From JAHFOW01 sp964370795 (GTDB lineage Bacteria; Planctomycetota; Brocadiia; Brocadiales; Brocadiaceae): a stretch of DNA of 35,115 nt. This document shows positions 1 to 7,883 of this stretch, piece by piece. Under the pieces are notes generated by a model. It did not search any database and had not been told where the DNA came from. It saw only the letters and a list, made by a program, of their open reading frames with translations. Location of the stretch: positions 1 to 35,115 of the forward strand of contig CAYJME010000006.1 of the NCBI GenBank assembly GCA_964370795.1, in the 5' to 3' direction. Numbering within the stretch: position 1 is the stretch's first letter; each line of letters begins with the position of its first letter. The translations under genes and the position numbers were made by a program.

Positions 1-1
1 A

Positions 2-1351
2 CATGCGGCACTAACGGAAAGCTTTGTCCATAGGGCAGAACTTGTACTCTTTGTTACGTCTGCAGATCATCCATTTACAGAAAGTGAACGGCAATTTCTC
101 CAATTTCTCAAGGGTAAATGGGGGAGGAAGGTACTCTTTGTCCTGAACAAGATAGACCTGAAGACCCCCGAAGAACTCAAGGAGATAATAACCTTCCTCG
201 AAAAGAATTGCTACCGCTTGCTTGGCTTTGAGCCAAAGATCCTTGCTGTTTCTGCAAAGGATGCTTATAAGGCAAAGGTGGAAGGCGACCAGGCGCTTCT
301 TGAAAAAAGCAAGATTGCGGAAGTTGAAGCATTTGTGTTCGATAAATTAGATTTGGATACAAAGATTGACTTTAAATTGGTTAGCCCTCTGAAATATTTG
401 TACAGTGTGTTTTCCGAACTCCAGCAAAATCTCACCGAAAAGGTCAACAGGTGTAATACCGATATCAAAAGTATAGAGCGATTTGAGACCCGTCTAAAAA
501 ATAAAAAACAGGATATGCGGGAATATACCTTGAAATACAAAGATGAAATCAATCTTGTTTTTTCACGGCTGAAGGAAAAAATGGATAATTTCATGAATTC
601 CTCTGTTACTATGAAGTCCGTGATTTTGTCGAAAGTAGGAAGAGATAAGATTGAGGAACGGTTTAAGAGAGAGGTATATGGACTTTTAAATCCGCAGACA
701 GATTTAGATCGGATTATAGACGATGTTGTTGATTACGTGGCAAGGAATAATCGTTCATTGTGGGATATGGCAAGGGAACATATTGAAAAAGAAGTGGGGT
801 ACGACCGCCGTGCAGGGAGTATTCTTGATGGCCATGCCGAACATCGTTACGATGACCGGAAGCATGAGATTGAAATTGCATTAAAGTCCCGATCTAAGGA
901 ATTCAGGGAGTTGGACATTGAGCGGGAAACGGGGCGGCTCAACAATGTCGTCCAGAGTGGCTTTATCACCTTTTCAATGATTGAGGTGCTTGCGATTGGT
1001 ATAGGGGTGGCAGGTACCATGGTATTTTCATGGGTTGTCCCGCCTCCGGCAATAATTGGAATTTCAGTCGCTTTGGCTGCTATTGGTCTTGCAGTCTTTC
1101 CCCAGAGGAGAAAGACATTCCGTAATGAGTTTGTGAAGCGTACCGATGCAATCTGCGAACGCTTTGTTGAGTTTATGAAATTTGAAATTGATAAAGCTAT
1201 TGACCGTGTAATCGAGGAAATCAGCAATAATATTTCGTCGTATCGGGACCTCCGTTGGACTGAACGGGAAGAAATTGCAAGGCAGGTGTCCGAAGTAAGC
1301 GCATTATTGGAAAGCGTTAAGGGCCTTATGCGGAAAAGTGGTTTAAGCTGA
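2..1351 (+). CDS. Bacterial dynamin-like GTPase, 5'-truncated by window edge
   Basis: The reading frame is open from base 2, so the gene begins outside the window; 449 C-terminal residues are visible. Seen: a G4 guanine-specificity motif NKID (visible residues 49-52) followed by a G5-like SAKDA about 30 residues later; P-loop and G3 lie off-window. After the GTPase part comes a long charged helical region, then a hydrophobic hairpin near 960-1110 (two segments around VLAIGIGVAG and IGISVALAAIGL) and a helical tail. This order (GTPase, helical stalk, membrane-inserting hairpin, helical tail) is that of bacterial dynamin-like proteins, which bind and remodel membranes using GTP. The first ATG/TTG-type start inside the window (TTG at 218) is not the true start because it would cut the GTPase domain. 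It lies 122 bp ahead of ispF on the same strand. The family call is firm; the cellular role is inferred. Confidence 0.85.
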   Translation, partial: HAALTESFVHRAELVLFVTSADHPFTESERQFLQFLKGKWGRKVLFVLNKIDLKTPEELKEIITFLEKNCYRLLGFEPKILAVSAKDAYKAKVEGDQALLEKSKIAEVEAFVFDKLDLDTKIDFKLVSPLKYLYSVFSELQQNLTEKVNRCNTDIKSIERFETRLKNKKQDMREYTLKYKDEINLVFSRLKEKMDNFMNSSVTMKSVILSKVGRDKIEERFKREVYGLLNPQTDLDRIIDDVVDYVARNNRSLWDMAREHIEKEVGYDRRAGSILDGHAEHRYDDRKHEIEIALKSRSKEFRELDIERETGRLNNVVQSGFITFSMIEVLAIGIGVAGTMVFSWVVPPPAIIGISVALAAIGLAVFPQRRKTFRNEFVKRTDAICERFVEFMKFEIDKAIDRVIEEISNNISSYRDLRWTEREEIARQVSEVSALLESVKGLMRKSGLS

Positions 1352-1473
1352 GGCGAAGAAAGTTTGCAGACAGGCAGCTCAATAGAGTGCCGATGAAGGG
1401 TCAGGGCAAACGGAACAAAACAGGTTGTTGATATGAGTGCGAGGGTCTCGCTGGTAAAAAGAAGTAAAACACT

Positions 1474-1947
1474 ATGCTTTTTGGGATTGGGTACGACATT
1501 CACAGACTCGTTGAAAATCGTAAGTTGATTTTGGGTGGCGTAGAATTTGATTACCACCTGGGGCTTCTTGGTCATTCAGATGCCGATGTAGTGATCCATG
1601 CTGTGTGTGATGCGCTCCTGGGGGCCGCGGCTCTTGGCGACATTGGTGAACATTTTCCCGATACCGATCCGAGATGGAAAGGGGTTTCCAGTAAACTGCT
1701 TCTCTCGAGAGTTTTTGAACTGGTGAAAGAAAAAGGTTGCAGGGTTAATAACGTAGACGTGATGATCCTTGCGCAAAAACCGAAAATAGGCATAAAGAAA
1801 TTAGAAATGAAGAAGAACATTGCTGAATGTCTTCAGATAGATGCAAACAGGGTAAATATAAAGGCAACGACCATGGAAGGGGTAGACGCAATTGGCCGTG
1901 GTGAGGCTATTGCTGCTCAGGCCGTTGCAAGTTTGTGTGAAGAATAA
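1474..1947 (+). CDS. ispF: 2-C-methyl-D-erythritol 2,4-cyclodiphosphate synthase
   Basis: Cytosolic enzyme of the MEP isoprenoid pathway, converting CDP-ME 2-phosphate to ME-2,4-cyclodiphosphate with release of CMP. The 157-residue length is normal. The N-terminal GYDIH gives metal ligands D8 and H10. The block HSDADVVIHAVCDALLG supplies H42 and the active-site loop, followed by GDIGEHFPDTD. The C-terminal signature reads KATTMEGVDAIGRGEAIAA; Met134 and Val137-Asp138 depart slightly from the usual TTTExLGxxGR form, while Glu135 and Arg142 are kept. The ATG at 1474 matches the family's usual start (GxGYDxH close to the N terminus); the upstream purine stretch is a weak Shine-Dalgarno. No ispD partner is visible here; the neighbours are a dynamin-like protein and a membrane protein. 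Confidence 0.96.
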   Translation: MLFGIGYDIHRLVENRKLILGGVEFDYHLGLLGHSDADVVIHAVCDALLGAAALGDIGEHFPDTDPRWKGVSSKLLLSRVFELVKEKGCRVNNVDVMILAQKPKIGIKKLEMKKNIAECLQIDANRVNIKATTMEGVDAIGRGEAIAAQAVASLCEE

Positions 1948-1990
1948 GTGTTTCTTGAAAGACGATAACAATCTCATAGGGTGATACTAT

Positions 1991-2542
1991 ATGGCGCTAT
2001 GGAAAAGAAAGAAAAAAACACAGGAAACTTCTGAGGAACTTCAGAAAAAAGAGGTATCAGCATCACAAAAGAATACTGATGCTTCCGCAGGCACTCCTGT
2101 ACATGAAACAGTGACCGTTGAACAAACAAGGCAGGTAGTGGCTGAATCAGAAAAATCGCTTGAGTCCATAAATGCGATGATTCAAGAGGATATGCATAGT
2201 GGTGTGATTTTGTATGGAAAGAAAGTTTCCGGGTTTTTTACCAAGTCGTTTTGGGGCGCATTGTCAATCATGATTTTACCCCCAATTATAATATTTGCCC
2301 TGGGTGTCCTCGTTATTGTAAGCATGCTCATCATCCCGCTTTTTGGCGTTATCTTTGCTGCGTCAATACCGGCTGTTTTGGTAACCCTGTCCATTTTCCT
2401 TATCGCATTACCCATATTATTCCCGTTACTGGTATTATTCATCCTTATTACAGGGAAAGGGAAATTGATTATCGGTTCTGAGGGAAAATGGTTTGGCGTT
2501 GAAATGTTTGGAAAGAGTTATTCTTTAAAAAATAAGGAATAA
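1991..2542 (+). CDS. Small membrane protein with charged coiled N terminus, unknown function
   Basis: A 183-residue protein I do not recognise. The first 75 residues are hydrophilic, Lys/Glu/Gln/Thr-rich and probably helical. Residues 88-153 are almost wholly hydrophobic and can form two or three membrane helices rich in Ile, Leu and Pro. A short charged tail (about 30 residues, ending SLKNKE) follows. There is no signal peptide and no catalytic motif. It starts 43 bp after ispF on the same strand, with GGGTG upstream of the ATG, so it may be co-transcribed with ispF and the dynamin-like gene. Coding status is supported by an intact frame with sensible amphipathic pattern; function is unknown. 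Confidence 0.7.
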   Translation: MALWKRKKKTQETSEELQKKEVSASQKNTDASAGTPVHETVTVEQTRQVVAESEKSLESINAMIQEDMHSGVILYGKKVSGFFTKSFWGALSIMILPPIIIFALGVLVIVSMLIIPLFGVIFAASIPAVLVTLSIFLIALPILFPLLVLFILITGKGKLIIGSEGKWFGVEMFGKSYSLKNKE

Positions 2543-2634
2543 TCCTTAGTTAAACATTGGGTAGTTTCAAATGTAAAGCGAAGAGGCACTTCGCTCTACA
2601 AAAAAAGTCGGCGTAAGGCCTGATTCATTGCAAC

Positions 2635-3912
2635 TTATTTTTTGGCCATAACGTTAATTCCACCCATATAAGGCTGAAGAACCTCAGGAAGGGTAATTGA
2701 ACCATCCTTTTGTTGATAGGTCTCAAGTAACGCAATAACCGTTCTTGGCAAAGCCAGGCCAGAGCCATTTAAGGTATGGACAAAACGCAGTTTGCCATCC
2801 TCATCACGGAAACGGATGTTCATACGTCTTGCCTGAAAATCTTCGAAATTACTGCAGGACGAAACCTCTAAGAACTTGCCTACTCCAGGCGCCCACACCT
2901 CAATATCATAACACTTTGCTGCGGCAAAACTCATATCACCCGTACATAGTTTAGCTACCCGATATTCCAATCCCAGGAGTTGAAGTATTTTTTCTGCATT
3001 GAGGAGCAGCGATTCAAGTTCATTATACGAGGTCTCCGGTTTGACAATTTTTACCAATTCAACTTTGTTAAATTGATGTACTCGTATAATACCCCTCGTA
3101 TCTTTACCATAAGAACCGGCCTCACGTCGGAAACAGGGGGTATAGGCTGTATAGTAAAGAGGAATCTCTTTGTAAGAGAGTATCTCGTCCCGATGGATAT
3201 TGGTTACAGGGACCTCTGCGGTGGGCACGAGAAAGAGGTCGTCCGTAGCAGTTCTGTACATGTCATCTTCGAGTTTTGGTAATTGCCCCGTACCTGTCAT
3301 GGATGCACGGTTGACGAGGAACGGTGGAAATAATTCGGTATAACCATGTTCCCTCGTGTGTACATCCAGCATAAAATTGAATAAGGCACGCTCAAGTTTT
3401 GCGCCTTGTCCTTTTAATAGTATAAATCCCGACCCGGATATCTTGGATGAACGTTCCAAGTCCAGGATGTTCAGGATGCGACCTAGTTCCCAGTGAGGCA
3501 GGGGGGAAAAATCAAATGTCTTCCGTTGCCCCCATGCCTTGACGATGACATTATCCTCTGCGCCTTTGCCGATAGGAACGTCTGTTGCCGGAATATTAGG
3601 GATACGGAGCAGGAGATTATTGATTTGAGATTCAAGTCCCGAGAGTTTTTCTTCATAGGATTTTATCTCGTTGCCAATCTTTTTTGTCTCTTCAATAATT
3701 ACGGCGGCGTTTTGTCCCTTTTTTTTCAGTTCACTGACCTCTTTCGATTTTTCATTGCGCTTGCTTTTTAATTGTTCGCAGGCATGAATCGCTGACCTTC
3801 GCTGCGTATCAAGCTCAAGGATTTGATCTATACTTGCTGCGTTCTCATGTTTATGTACGATAGCCTGCTTTACTCTGTCAGGATTGTTTCTGATGAAATT
3901 GATATCAAGCAT
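2635..3912 (-). CDS. serS: Seryl-tRNA synthetase
   Basis: Charges tRNA-Ser (and tRNA-Sec) with serine in the cytosol. The 425 residues match the family length. Residues 1-105 form the N-terminal tRNA-binding coiled-coil arm (Lys/Glu-rich, ending LLRIPNIP). The class II catalytic core follows: TAEVPVTN (231-238, serine site), motif 2 around CFRREAGSYGKDTRG (260-274), and motif 3 NGSGLALPRTVIALLE near residues 385-400. Its ATG has AGGAG about 12 bases upstream. The gene lies 26 bp downstream of a nuclease-like gene on the same strand. No key residue appears to be missing. Confidence 0.97.
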   Translation of the reverse strand: MLDINFIRNNPDRVKQAIVHKHENAASIDQILELDTQRRSAIHACEQLKSKRNEKSKEVSELKKKGQNAAVIIEETKKIGNEIKSYEEKLSGLESQINNLLLRIPNIPATDVPIGKGAEDNVIVKAWGQRKTFDFSPLPHWELGRILNILDLERSSKISGSGFILLKGQGAKLERALFNFMLDVHTREHGYTELFPPFLVNRASMTGTGQLPKLEDDMYRTATDDLFLVPTAEVPVTNIHRDEILSYKEIPLYYTAYTPCFRREAGSYGKDTRGIIRVHQFNKVELVKIVKPETSYNELESLLLNAEKILQLLGLEYRVAKLCTGDMSFAAAKCYDIEVWAPGVGKFLEVSSCSNFEDFQARRMNIRFRDEDGKLRFVHTLNGSGLALPRTVIALLETYQQKDGSITLPEVLQPYMGGINVMAKK

Positions 3913-3938
3913 GTATGAAAAAGTCTCCTGGTGTTTAC

Positions 3939-4544
3939 CTATGTTTTAGACTCAACCTCTGTAAAATTCATAAGATCCATCATGTCGTCCCTTGTTGCCA
4001 TTGCATAAATACCATTCTTTGTGAGACAGTTGGTTACATCATCTGGCAAATAAAGCGAAGCAAATATGGGAACTATTTTTTTATTACTGTATTCAGGATA
4101 ATAGTCATGAAATTCTTTTAATACGGAAAGAAAATCATCTATGTATTGCATTCTCGGCGTGGACTTTACCTCAACGACAATTACCATATCTTCATAAACC
4201 ACAATGACATCAAATTCTCTCCTTTTGCTTTTATCCGTTGCCTTTCTTTTGAACCGCCTCACCATAAAGTCTTCTTCTTCCTTGAGATGAAAATACTTTT
4301 CGGCTATATTTTTTATACATGGCGCAACAATGTCCTCTGCAACTGTGCCCCATTTGTTCGCCATTTCACCCCACTGCTGAAAAGCCTTCTTTCTGTCCTC
4401 GCGCATCTCATCTTTAAAATCGCGCATTTCGTCCTTAAATTTCCTCATTTCTCTTTCTAATCTTTCAAAAGCGGTATCGGTATGCGCGATGAATCGCTTA
4501 AGCACACTCTCTAATGTTTCGAGTTTTTCTTTAGTTGCTGTCAT
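3939..4544 (-). CDS. PD-(D/E)XK nuclease-fold protein with coiled-coil N terminus (DUF3782-like)
   Basis: About 200 residues. The first 80 are a strongly charged coiled coil with a short repeated pattern (RKFKDEMRDFKDEMRED). The C-terminal half holds a PD-(D/E)XK-type core: Asp in REFDVIVVYED, then VVEVKS giving the E-x-K pair, then an amphipathic helix. This is the usual look of the DUF3782/DUF1626-type proteins common in cyanobacteria and other repeat-rich genomes; their substrate is not established. I chose the ATG at 4544 (MTATKEKL) over the one six bases upstream (4550) because GAGG then sits at normal spacing. It lies just upstream of serS on the same strand, but a functional link is unlikely. 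It could be a toxin-like or repair nuclease. Confidence 0.75.
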   Translation of the reverse strand: MTATKEKLETLESVLKRFIAHTDTAFERLEREMRKFKDEMRDFKDEMREDRKKAFQQWGEMANKWGTVAEDIVAPCIKNIAEKYFHLKEEEDFMVRRFKRKATDKSKRREFDVIVVYEDMVIVVEVKSTPRMQYIDDFLSVLKEFHDYYPEYSNKKIVPIFASLYLPDDVTNCLTKNGIYAMATRDDMMDLMNFTEVESKT

Positions 4545-4874
4545 TTTCATCCTCTTGGAAAAGAGCTAAAATAATGTTTTCCATTATGCCAATACCTGAC
4601 TTTATGCCGAACATAAAAATCTGCGCGCACTTTAACTACTATAGGATTAAAATAAAATCAATTTTTAATTATAGGGAATCATATGCATGAATTCAACCGA
4701 ATTCTCCGTGCCTTGAAAATGTAAAACAAATTTTATTCTATGCCTCCGTGTAAGGAAAAACTGGCTTTTTTAGATTGAGTTTGAGATAATAAAACGAATT
4801 ATGTTTCCCGTAGAGACGTTCCGATGGAACGTCTCCGATGGACAAAACAAGATATCCTGAGAGCTTCGTAAACT
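4545..4874. other. AT-rich intergenic region with one hairpin
   Basis: Gap of about 330 bp between divergent genes (nuclease-like on minus, DUF362 on plus), so it should contain both promoters. I see no ORF with family character. The only clear structure is the hairpin at 4813-4835, listed separately. Confidence 0.6.
4813..4835. repeat. Hairpin GAGACGTTCC-GAT-GGAACGTCTC
   Basis: Perfect 10-bp arms with a 3-base loop, 39 bp upstream of the DUF362 start codon. The outer GTAGAGACG is shared with the hairpin at 18285-18313. No T-run follows, so it is a repeat element rather than a simple terminator. Confidence 0.8.
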
Positions 4875-5867
4875 ATGCATATACACGACAAAGTATCACG
4901 ACGAACTTTTCTCAAGGCAGGTATTGCCGCAGGGGCAGGTGTGTATGGTTTATCCTATTTAACTGCCATGAAGAAAAGTCCTGCCTTAAAAAAATGCAGG
5001 GAAAACAACCTGAAACCAGGGCTTGTAGTTGTGCATGGTAATGTAACAGACACTGCCGATGAATCAACTCTTATAAAAGAAATGGTACGACGCTCATTAA
5101 GCGCGCTGGGCGGGATAGATAAGCTCGTTCATAAAGGCGATAAGGTGATTATAAAACCTAATATTGCCTGGAATCAAAGACCAGAGTATGCCGCCAATAC
5201 CAACCCTTTCGTTGTGGCGGCCCTTGTGGAATTATGCCGTGAAGCAGGGGCGGGACGAATACGCATTATGGATCACACCTGTTCTGCAAACCCGGAGACT
5301 TCCTATCTCAATAGCGGTATTGCGGAATCGGCACGCCACGCAGGCGCTGAGGTAATTTATCTTAACAAGAACCGCTTTAAGGACTTTATTATCCCTGGTG
5401 GCAGGATTTTGAAATCATGGTCTTTTTATGAAGAAATGGTATATGCCGACGAAGTCGATGTACTCATCAACGTGCCGATTGCCAAACAGCATGGCGCTTC
5501 AAGACTTTCCATGGGACTGAAAAACGTCTTTGGGATGATTGGGGGAGATCGGGGCAGTTTGCATACTGATATCCATCCAAAGATTGCCGACCTCAATAAA
5601 TTTGTGAAGATTGACCTAACGGTGCTTGATGCCGTTCGCATCCTGAAAAATCACGGCCCAACAGGTGGGCGGCTGGACGATGTTGATAATTCCCCCGAGT
5701 GCGCACGCCGTATAATTGTAAGCACAGACCCCGTTGCCGTGGATGCCTACGGCGCTACCTTATTTGGTATCCAACCGAAAGACGTGGGTTATATCGGGGA
5801 ATCGCACGAACAGGGTTTGGGGGAAATAGATTATCGTGTGAAGGGCTTTGTGGAAGTGAGGGTATAG
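4875..5867 (+). CDS. Tat-exported DUF362 protein
   Basis: A 330-residue protein. The N terminus carries a twin-arginine signal, SRRTFLKAG (residues 8-16), followed by a hydrophobic AGIAAGAGVYGLSYL stretch, so it should be exported already folded. The rest is one DUF362 domain: GDKVIIKPNIAWNQRP, VAALVELCREAGAGRIRIMDHTC, VLINVPIAKQHGASRLSMGLKNVFGMI and the terminal VSTDPVAVDAYGATLFG region. DUF362 has no settled reaction; some members occur near redox or corrinoid genes. No CxxC or ferredoxin cluster motif is present. The gene stands alone between two repeat-bearing intergenic regions. The DUF362 call is firm, the Tat signal strong, the function unknown. Confidence 0.88.
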   Translation: MHIHDKVSRRTFLKAGIAAGAGVYGLSYLTAMKKSPALKKCRENNLKPGLVVVHGNVTDTADESTLIKEMVRRSLSALGGIDKLVHKGDKVIIKPNIAWNQRPEYAANTNPFVVAALVELCREAGAGRIRIMDHTCSANPETSYLNSGIAESARHAGAEVIYLNKNRFKDFIIPGGRILKSWSFYEEMVYADEVDVLINVPIAKQHGASRLSMGLKNVFGMIGGDRGSLHTDIHPKIADLNKFVKIDLTVLDAVRILKNHGPTGGRLDDVDNSPECARRIIVSTDPVAVDAYGATLFGIQPKDVGYIGESHEQGLGEIDYRVKGFVEVRV

Positions 5868-6258
5868 GTTAGAATCGGATTTGTTTCTATCCCGCGCCTT
5901 AATTCTCTTTTGGAAAAGGTAAGATAGTAGCAAAGAGTTCTACTTGCTCCCAAATTCCTGTTTGGGAGTGTAAATGGACGGGAAACTCAGTTTCTCTTTA
6001 AAATTGTGTTCCCAAACAGAACAGACTGGGGCAAATAAGCAATTTTGGTCTATTCTGAGATATTTCATCTGTAAATTAAGCGCGTAGTATCTTATAAAAA
6101 ATATTTTGACATTTTTAGCAAAAACTAATCCTGTCAGGGTTTTAAACCCTGACAGGGTTGACTCACGAATTTTACGATTCGGATTAGGTTAGCGCTGGTG
6201 AGAAAAAACCGAATGCTGTTAATCAAAACCCATTGTTTCCAAGGGATACAATCAAATA
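5868..6258. other. Intergenic region with two palindromic repeats
   Basis: About 390 bp without a credible gene. It holds the hairpin at 5947-5968 (CTCCCAAA, 6-base loop, TTTGGGAG), followed near 6009 by a second partial copy (GTTCCCAAACAGAAC), and the longer palindrome at 6130-6156. Confidence 0.65.
6130..6156. repeat. 27-bp palindrome, 13-bp arms
   Basis: CCTGTCAGGGTTT, one central T, then its exact reverse complement. It lies 103 bp upstream of the PAS-domain ORF and has no T-run. It resembles the dispersed CCTGACAGGGTTT-type palindromes that I recall as common in repeat-rich bacterial genomes. Confidence 0.8.
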
Positions 6259-6885
6259 ATGCAGAATAATGAGAAATATCGTTTGCTGGTTGAAAACCTC
6301 CCGGACGTAGTGTGGACAGTTGACCAGGAAGGCAATACCACCTTTGTCAGTCCAAATATAGAAAAAGTTTGTGGATATACCCCGGAAGACATCTACGAAG
6401 CAGGCAATAGTCTCTGGTCTGAAAGGATACATCCCGAAGATATTGGAAAAGTGGAAAAGGCGTATGAATTATTTTTTAAATTAAACAAGAGACTCGGCGT
6501 TGAGTACAGGATCAGAAGGAAAGATGGAATCTGTATCTGGTTACATGATAGAGCAGCAGCGCCCTACGAAAAATATGGAGTACTGTACGGTGACGGCGTG
6601 TCCTCAGATATTACCCGCCGCAAAGACGCAGAAGAGAAAATGCTTCTCTTGCAGACGTTGGTCATGGCGGTCAGCACATCCAAAGACTTACATGATGCGC
6701 TGGTCATTACGTTAGAAAAAGTGTGTAATGCAACTGGTTGGGATTACGGAGAGGCGTGGATACCAAACCCAGCGGGTACACACTCCCCAACGGGTAAAAG
6801 TGAACGAGATTATAAAAAAAGTCACGCTCTTTTTGCCAAAGATTATTGGCGAAGACATAGAACTCAAGGTCACGGTTACCGATAA
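6259..6885 (+). pseudogene. N-terminal half of a broken hybrid histidine kinase (PAS + start of GAF)
   Basis: The ATG at 6259 opens a PAS domain (residues 5-125: YRLLVENLPDVVWTVDQEG through SSDITRRKDAEEK), then the first 45 residues of a GAF domain (LLQTLVMAVSTSKDLHDALV to TGWDYGEAWIPN). After about residue 170 the protein loses family character (THSPTGKSERDYKK...). At the same place the adjacent frame begins kinase-like sequence (PQRVKVNEIIKKV). Everything expected between, namely the rest of GAF and the whole HisKA helical-hairpin domain with its phospho-accepting histidine, is absent. This is best explained by an out-of-frame internal deletion with its junction near 6760-6800. The visible 208-residue product would sense but could not signal by phosphotransfer. 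Confidence 0.8.
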
Positions 6886-7690
6886 AGACCCTGTCATAAT
6901 GGCAGACAGCATCCAGGTAGAACAGGTACTGACGAACCTTGCCACAAACGCAAGGGATGCGATGCCCGGGGGCGGCCTTTTGGCCATAATCACAGATGTT
7001 GTGGAACTGGACAATAACTTCATAATCGCTCATGGTTACGGCACATTGGGAATGTACGCCCTTATATCCGTTACAGATACTGGAGCAGGCATAGATGCGG
7101 AGACGAAAGAAAGGATCTTTGAGCCGTTCTTTACCACCAAGGAGGTTGGGAAGGGAACGGGTCTTGGGCTTGCGATTGTGTATGGCATCATTCAGCAACA
7201 CAAGGGTTATATACATGTTTACAGAGAACCCGGCAGAGGAACAACATTCAAGATATATTTACCACTCATTAAACCTGCAGGCGAAGAGAAGGCGCTGAAA
7301 GGCTTACCAACTCCTGTAGGTGGGACGGAGACAATATTAATAGCAGAGGATGAGACGGAGGTTAGGAAACTTACAAAAATGATACTCAGTGGCTTTGGTT
7401 ATAAAATCATAGAAGCAGTAAACGGAGAGGATGCGATACATAAATTCATGGAGAATAAAGATAAGATACGGCTTCTCATCCTTGACGTAATAATGCCTCG
7501 TAAAAATGGTAAAGAGGTATACGATACAATAAATAAAAGGAATCCCAATATTAAAGCCATTTTTGTGAGCGGTTACGGCGAAGATGTTATCTATAAAAGA
7601 GACCTCCTTTGTGAAGGATTAAACTTTATTTCCAAACCCATTTTACCAATGGAACTTCTGAAAAAGGTGAGAGAGGCGCTGGATAAATAG
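6728..7690 (+). CDS. C-terminal half of broken hybrid kinase: HATPase + receiver domain
   Basis: Genuine family sequence starts around 6795 (PQRVKVNEI). The GHKL ATPase domain follows with N-box QVLTNLATNARDAMPGGG, G1 DTGAGID, F-box IFEPFFTTKEVGKG, and TGLGLAIVYGII. A receiver domain follows from about 7330 with acidic AEDE, the phospho-acceptor Asp in LLILDVIMPRKNG, VSGYG and the conserved Lys in ISKPI. The first 20 residues (MQLVGITERRGYQTQ...) are the shadow frame of the upstream GAF, so the listed start is only the first ATG and not a natural one. No HisKA domain is present. If translated, the product is an ATPase-receiver fragment without a phosphorylatable histidine. It is the continuation of the ORF at 6259 in another frame. 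Confidence 0.8.
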   Translation: MQLVGITERRGYQTQRVHTPQRVKVNEIIKKVTLFLPKIIGEDIELKVTVTDKDPVIMADSIQVEQVLTNLATNARDAMPGGGLLAIITDVVELDNNFIIAHGYGTLGMYALISVTDTGAGIDAETKERIFEPFFTTKEVGKGTGLGLAIVYGIIQQHKGYIHVYREPGRGTTFKIYLPLIKPAGEEKALKGLPTPVGGTETILIAEDETEVRKLTKMILSGFGYKIIEAVNGEDAIHKFMENKDKIRLLILDVIMPRKNGKEVYDTINKRNPNIKAIFVSGYGEDVIYKRDLLCEGLNFISKPILPMELLKKVREALDK

Positions 7691-7703
7691 ATTTTTGATT
7701 TCA

Positions 7704-7722
7704 GATTGCGGATTGCGGAATG
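7704..7722. repeat. Heptanucleotide tandem GATTGCG x2
   Basis: Two exact GATTGCG units followed by GAATG, directly after the kinase stop codon and running into the ATG of the small ORF at 7720. A second heptad tandem of different sequence lies at 19350-19381. Confidence 0.6.
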
Positions 7723-7791
7723 AAATCTTTAGAAATCTTAAAGGAGAAAATTGGAGAACTTGAAAGAGAAATCACCGAGCGCAAGTCATGA
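7720..7791 (+). pseudogene. Remnant coiled-coil ORF (23 aa) ended by a REP-like hairpin
   Basis: The ATG at 7720 opens MKSLEILKEKIGELEREITE followed by RKS and a TGA. This looks like the linker helix that precedes PAS or kinase modules (ERExxERK pattern). Its stop codon lies inside the left arm of the hairpin at 7783-7819. It may be the start of a signalling gene cut by the hairpin element, or a chance ORF. Evidence is limited to its length and sequence style. Confidence 0.35.
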
Positions 7792-7819
7792 CCACCTGCT
7801 ATGCGGGTGGTCATGACTT
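7783..7819. repeat. REP-like hairpin, 17-bp stem with 3-base loop
   Basis: AAGTCATGACCACCTGC, loop TAT, then the complement with a single G.T wobble. Strong 17-bp stems with this ACCACC...GGTGGT core resemble REP/IS200-type palindromes that are moved or processed by Y1 (RAYT) transposases. No such transposase is in the window. It sits 64 bp upstream of the GGDEF-EAL gene. Confidence 0.75.
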
Positions 7820-7883
7820 ACAAAATTGAACCCGCCTGAGGAAAAGAGAGGTTTTTCGTAATATCTTTTTTAAGGAACTGACC

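Noticed and set aside
1352..1473. Possible structured leader or riboswitch upstream of ispF (GGCAGCTC/GAGTGCC and GCGAG/CTCGC hairpins)
   Set aside because: The stems are short, one is bulged, and no known riboswitch core is recognisable.
847..1575. 242-residue minus-strand ORF opposite the dynamin-like gene and ispF
   Set aside because: It is antisense to two well-supported genes and its translation (Ser/Thr/Ile-rich) has no recognisable domain.
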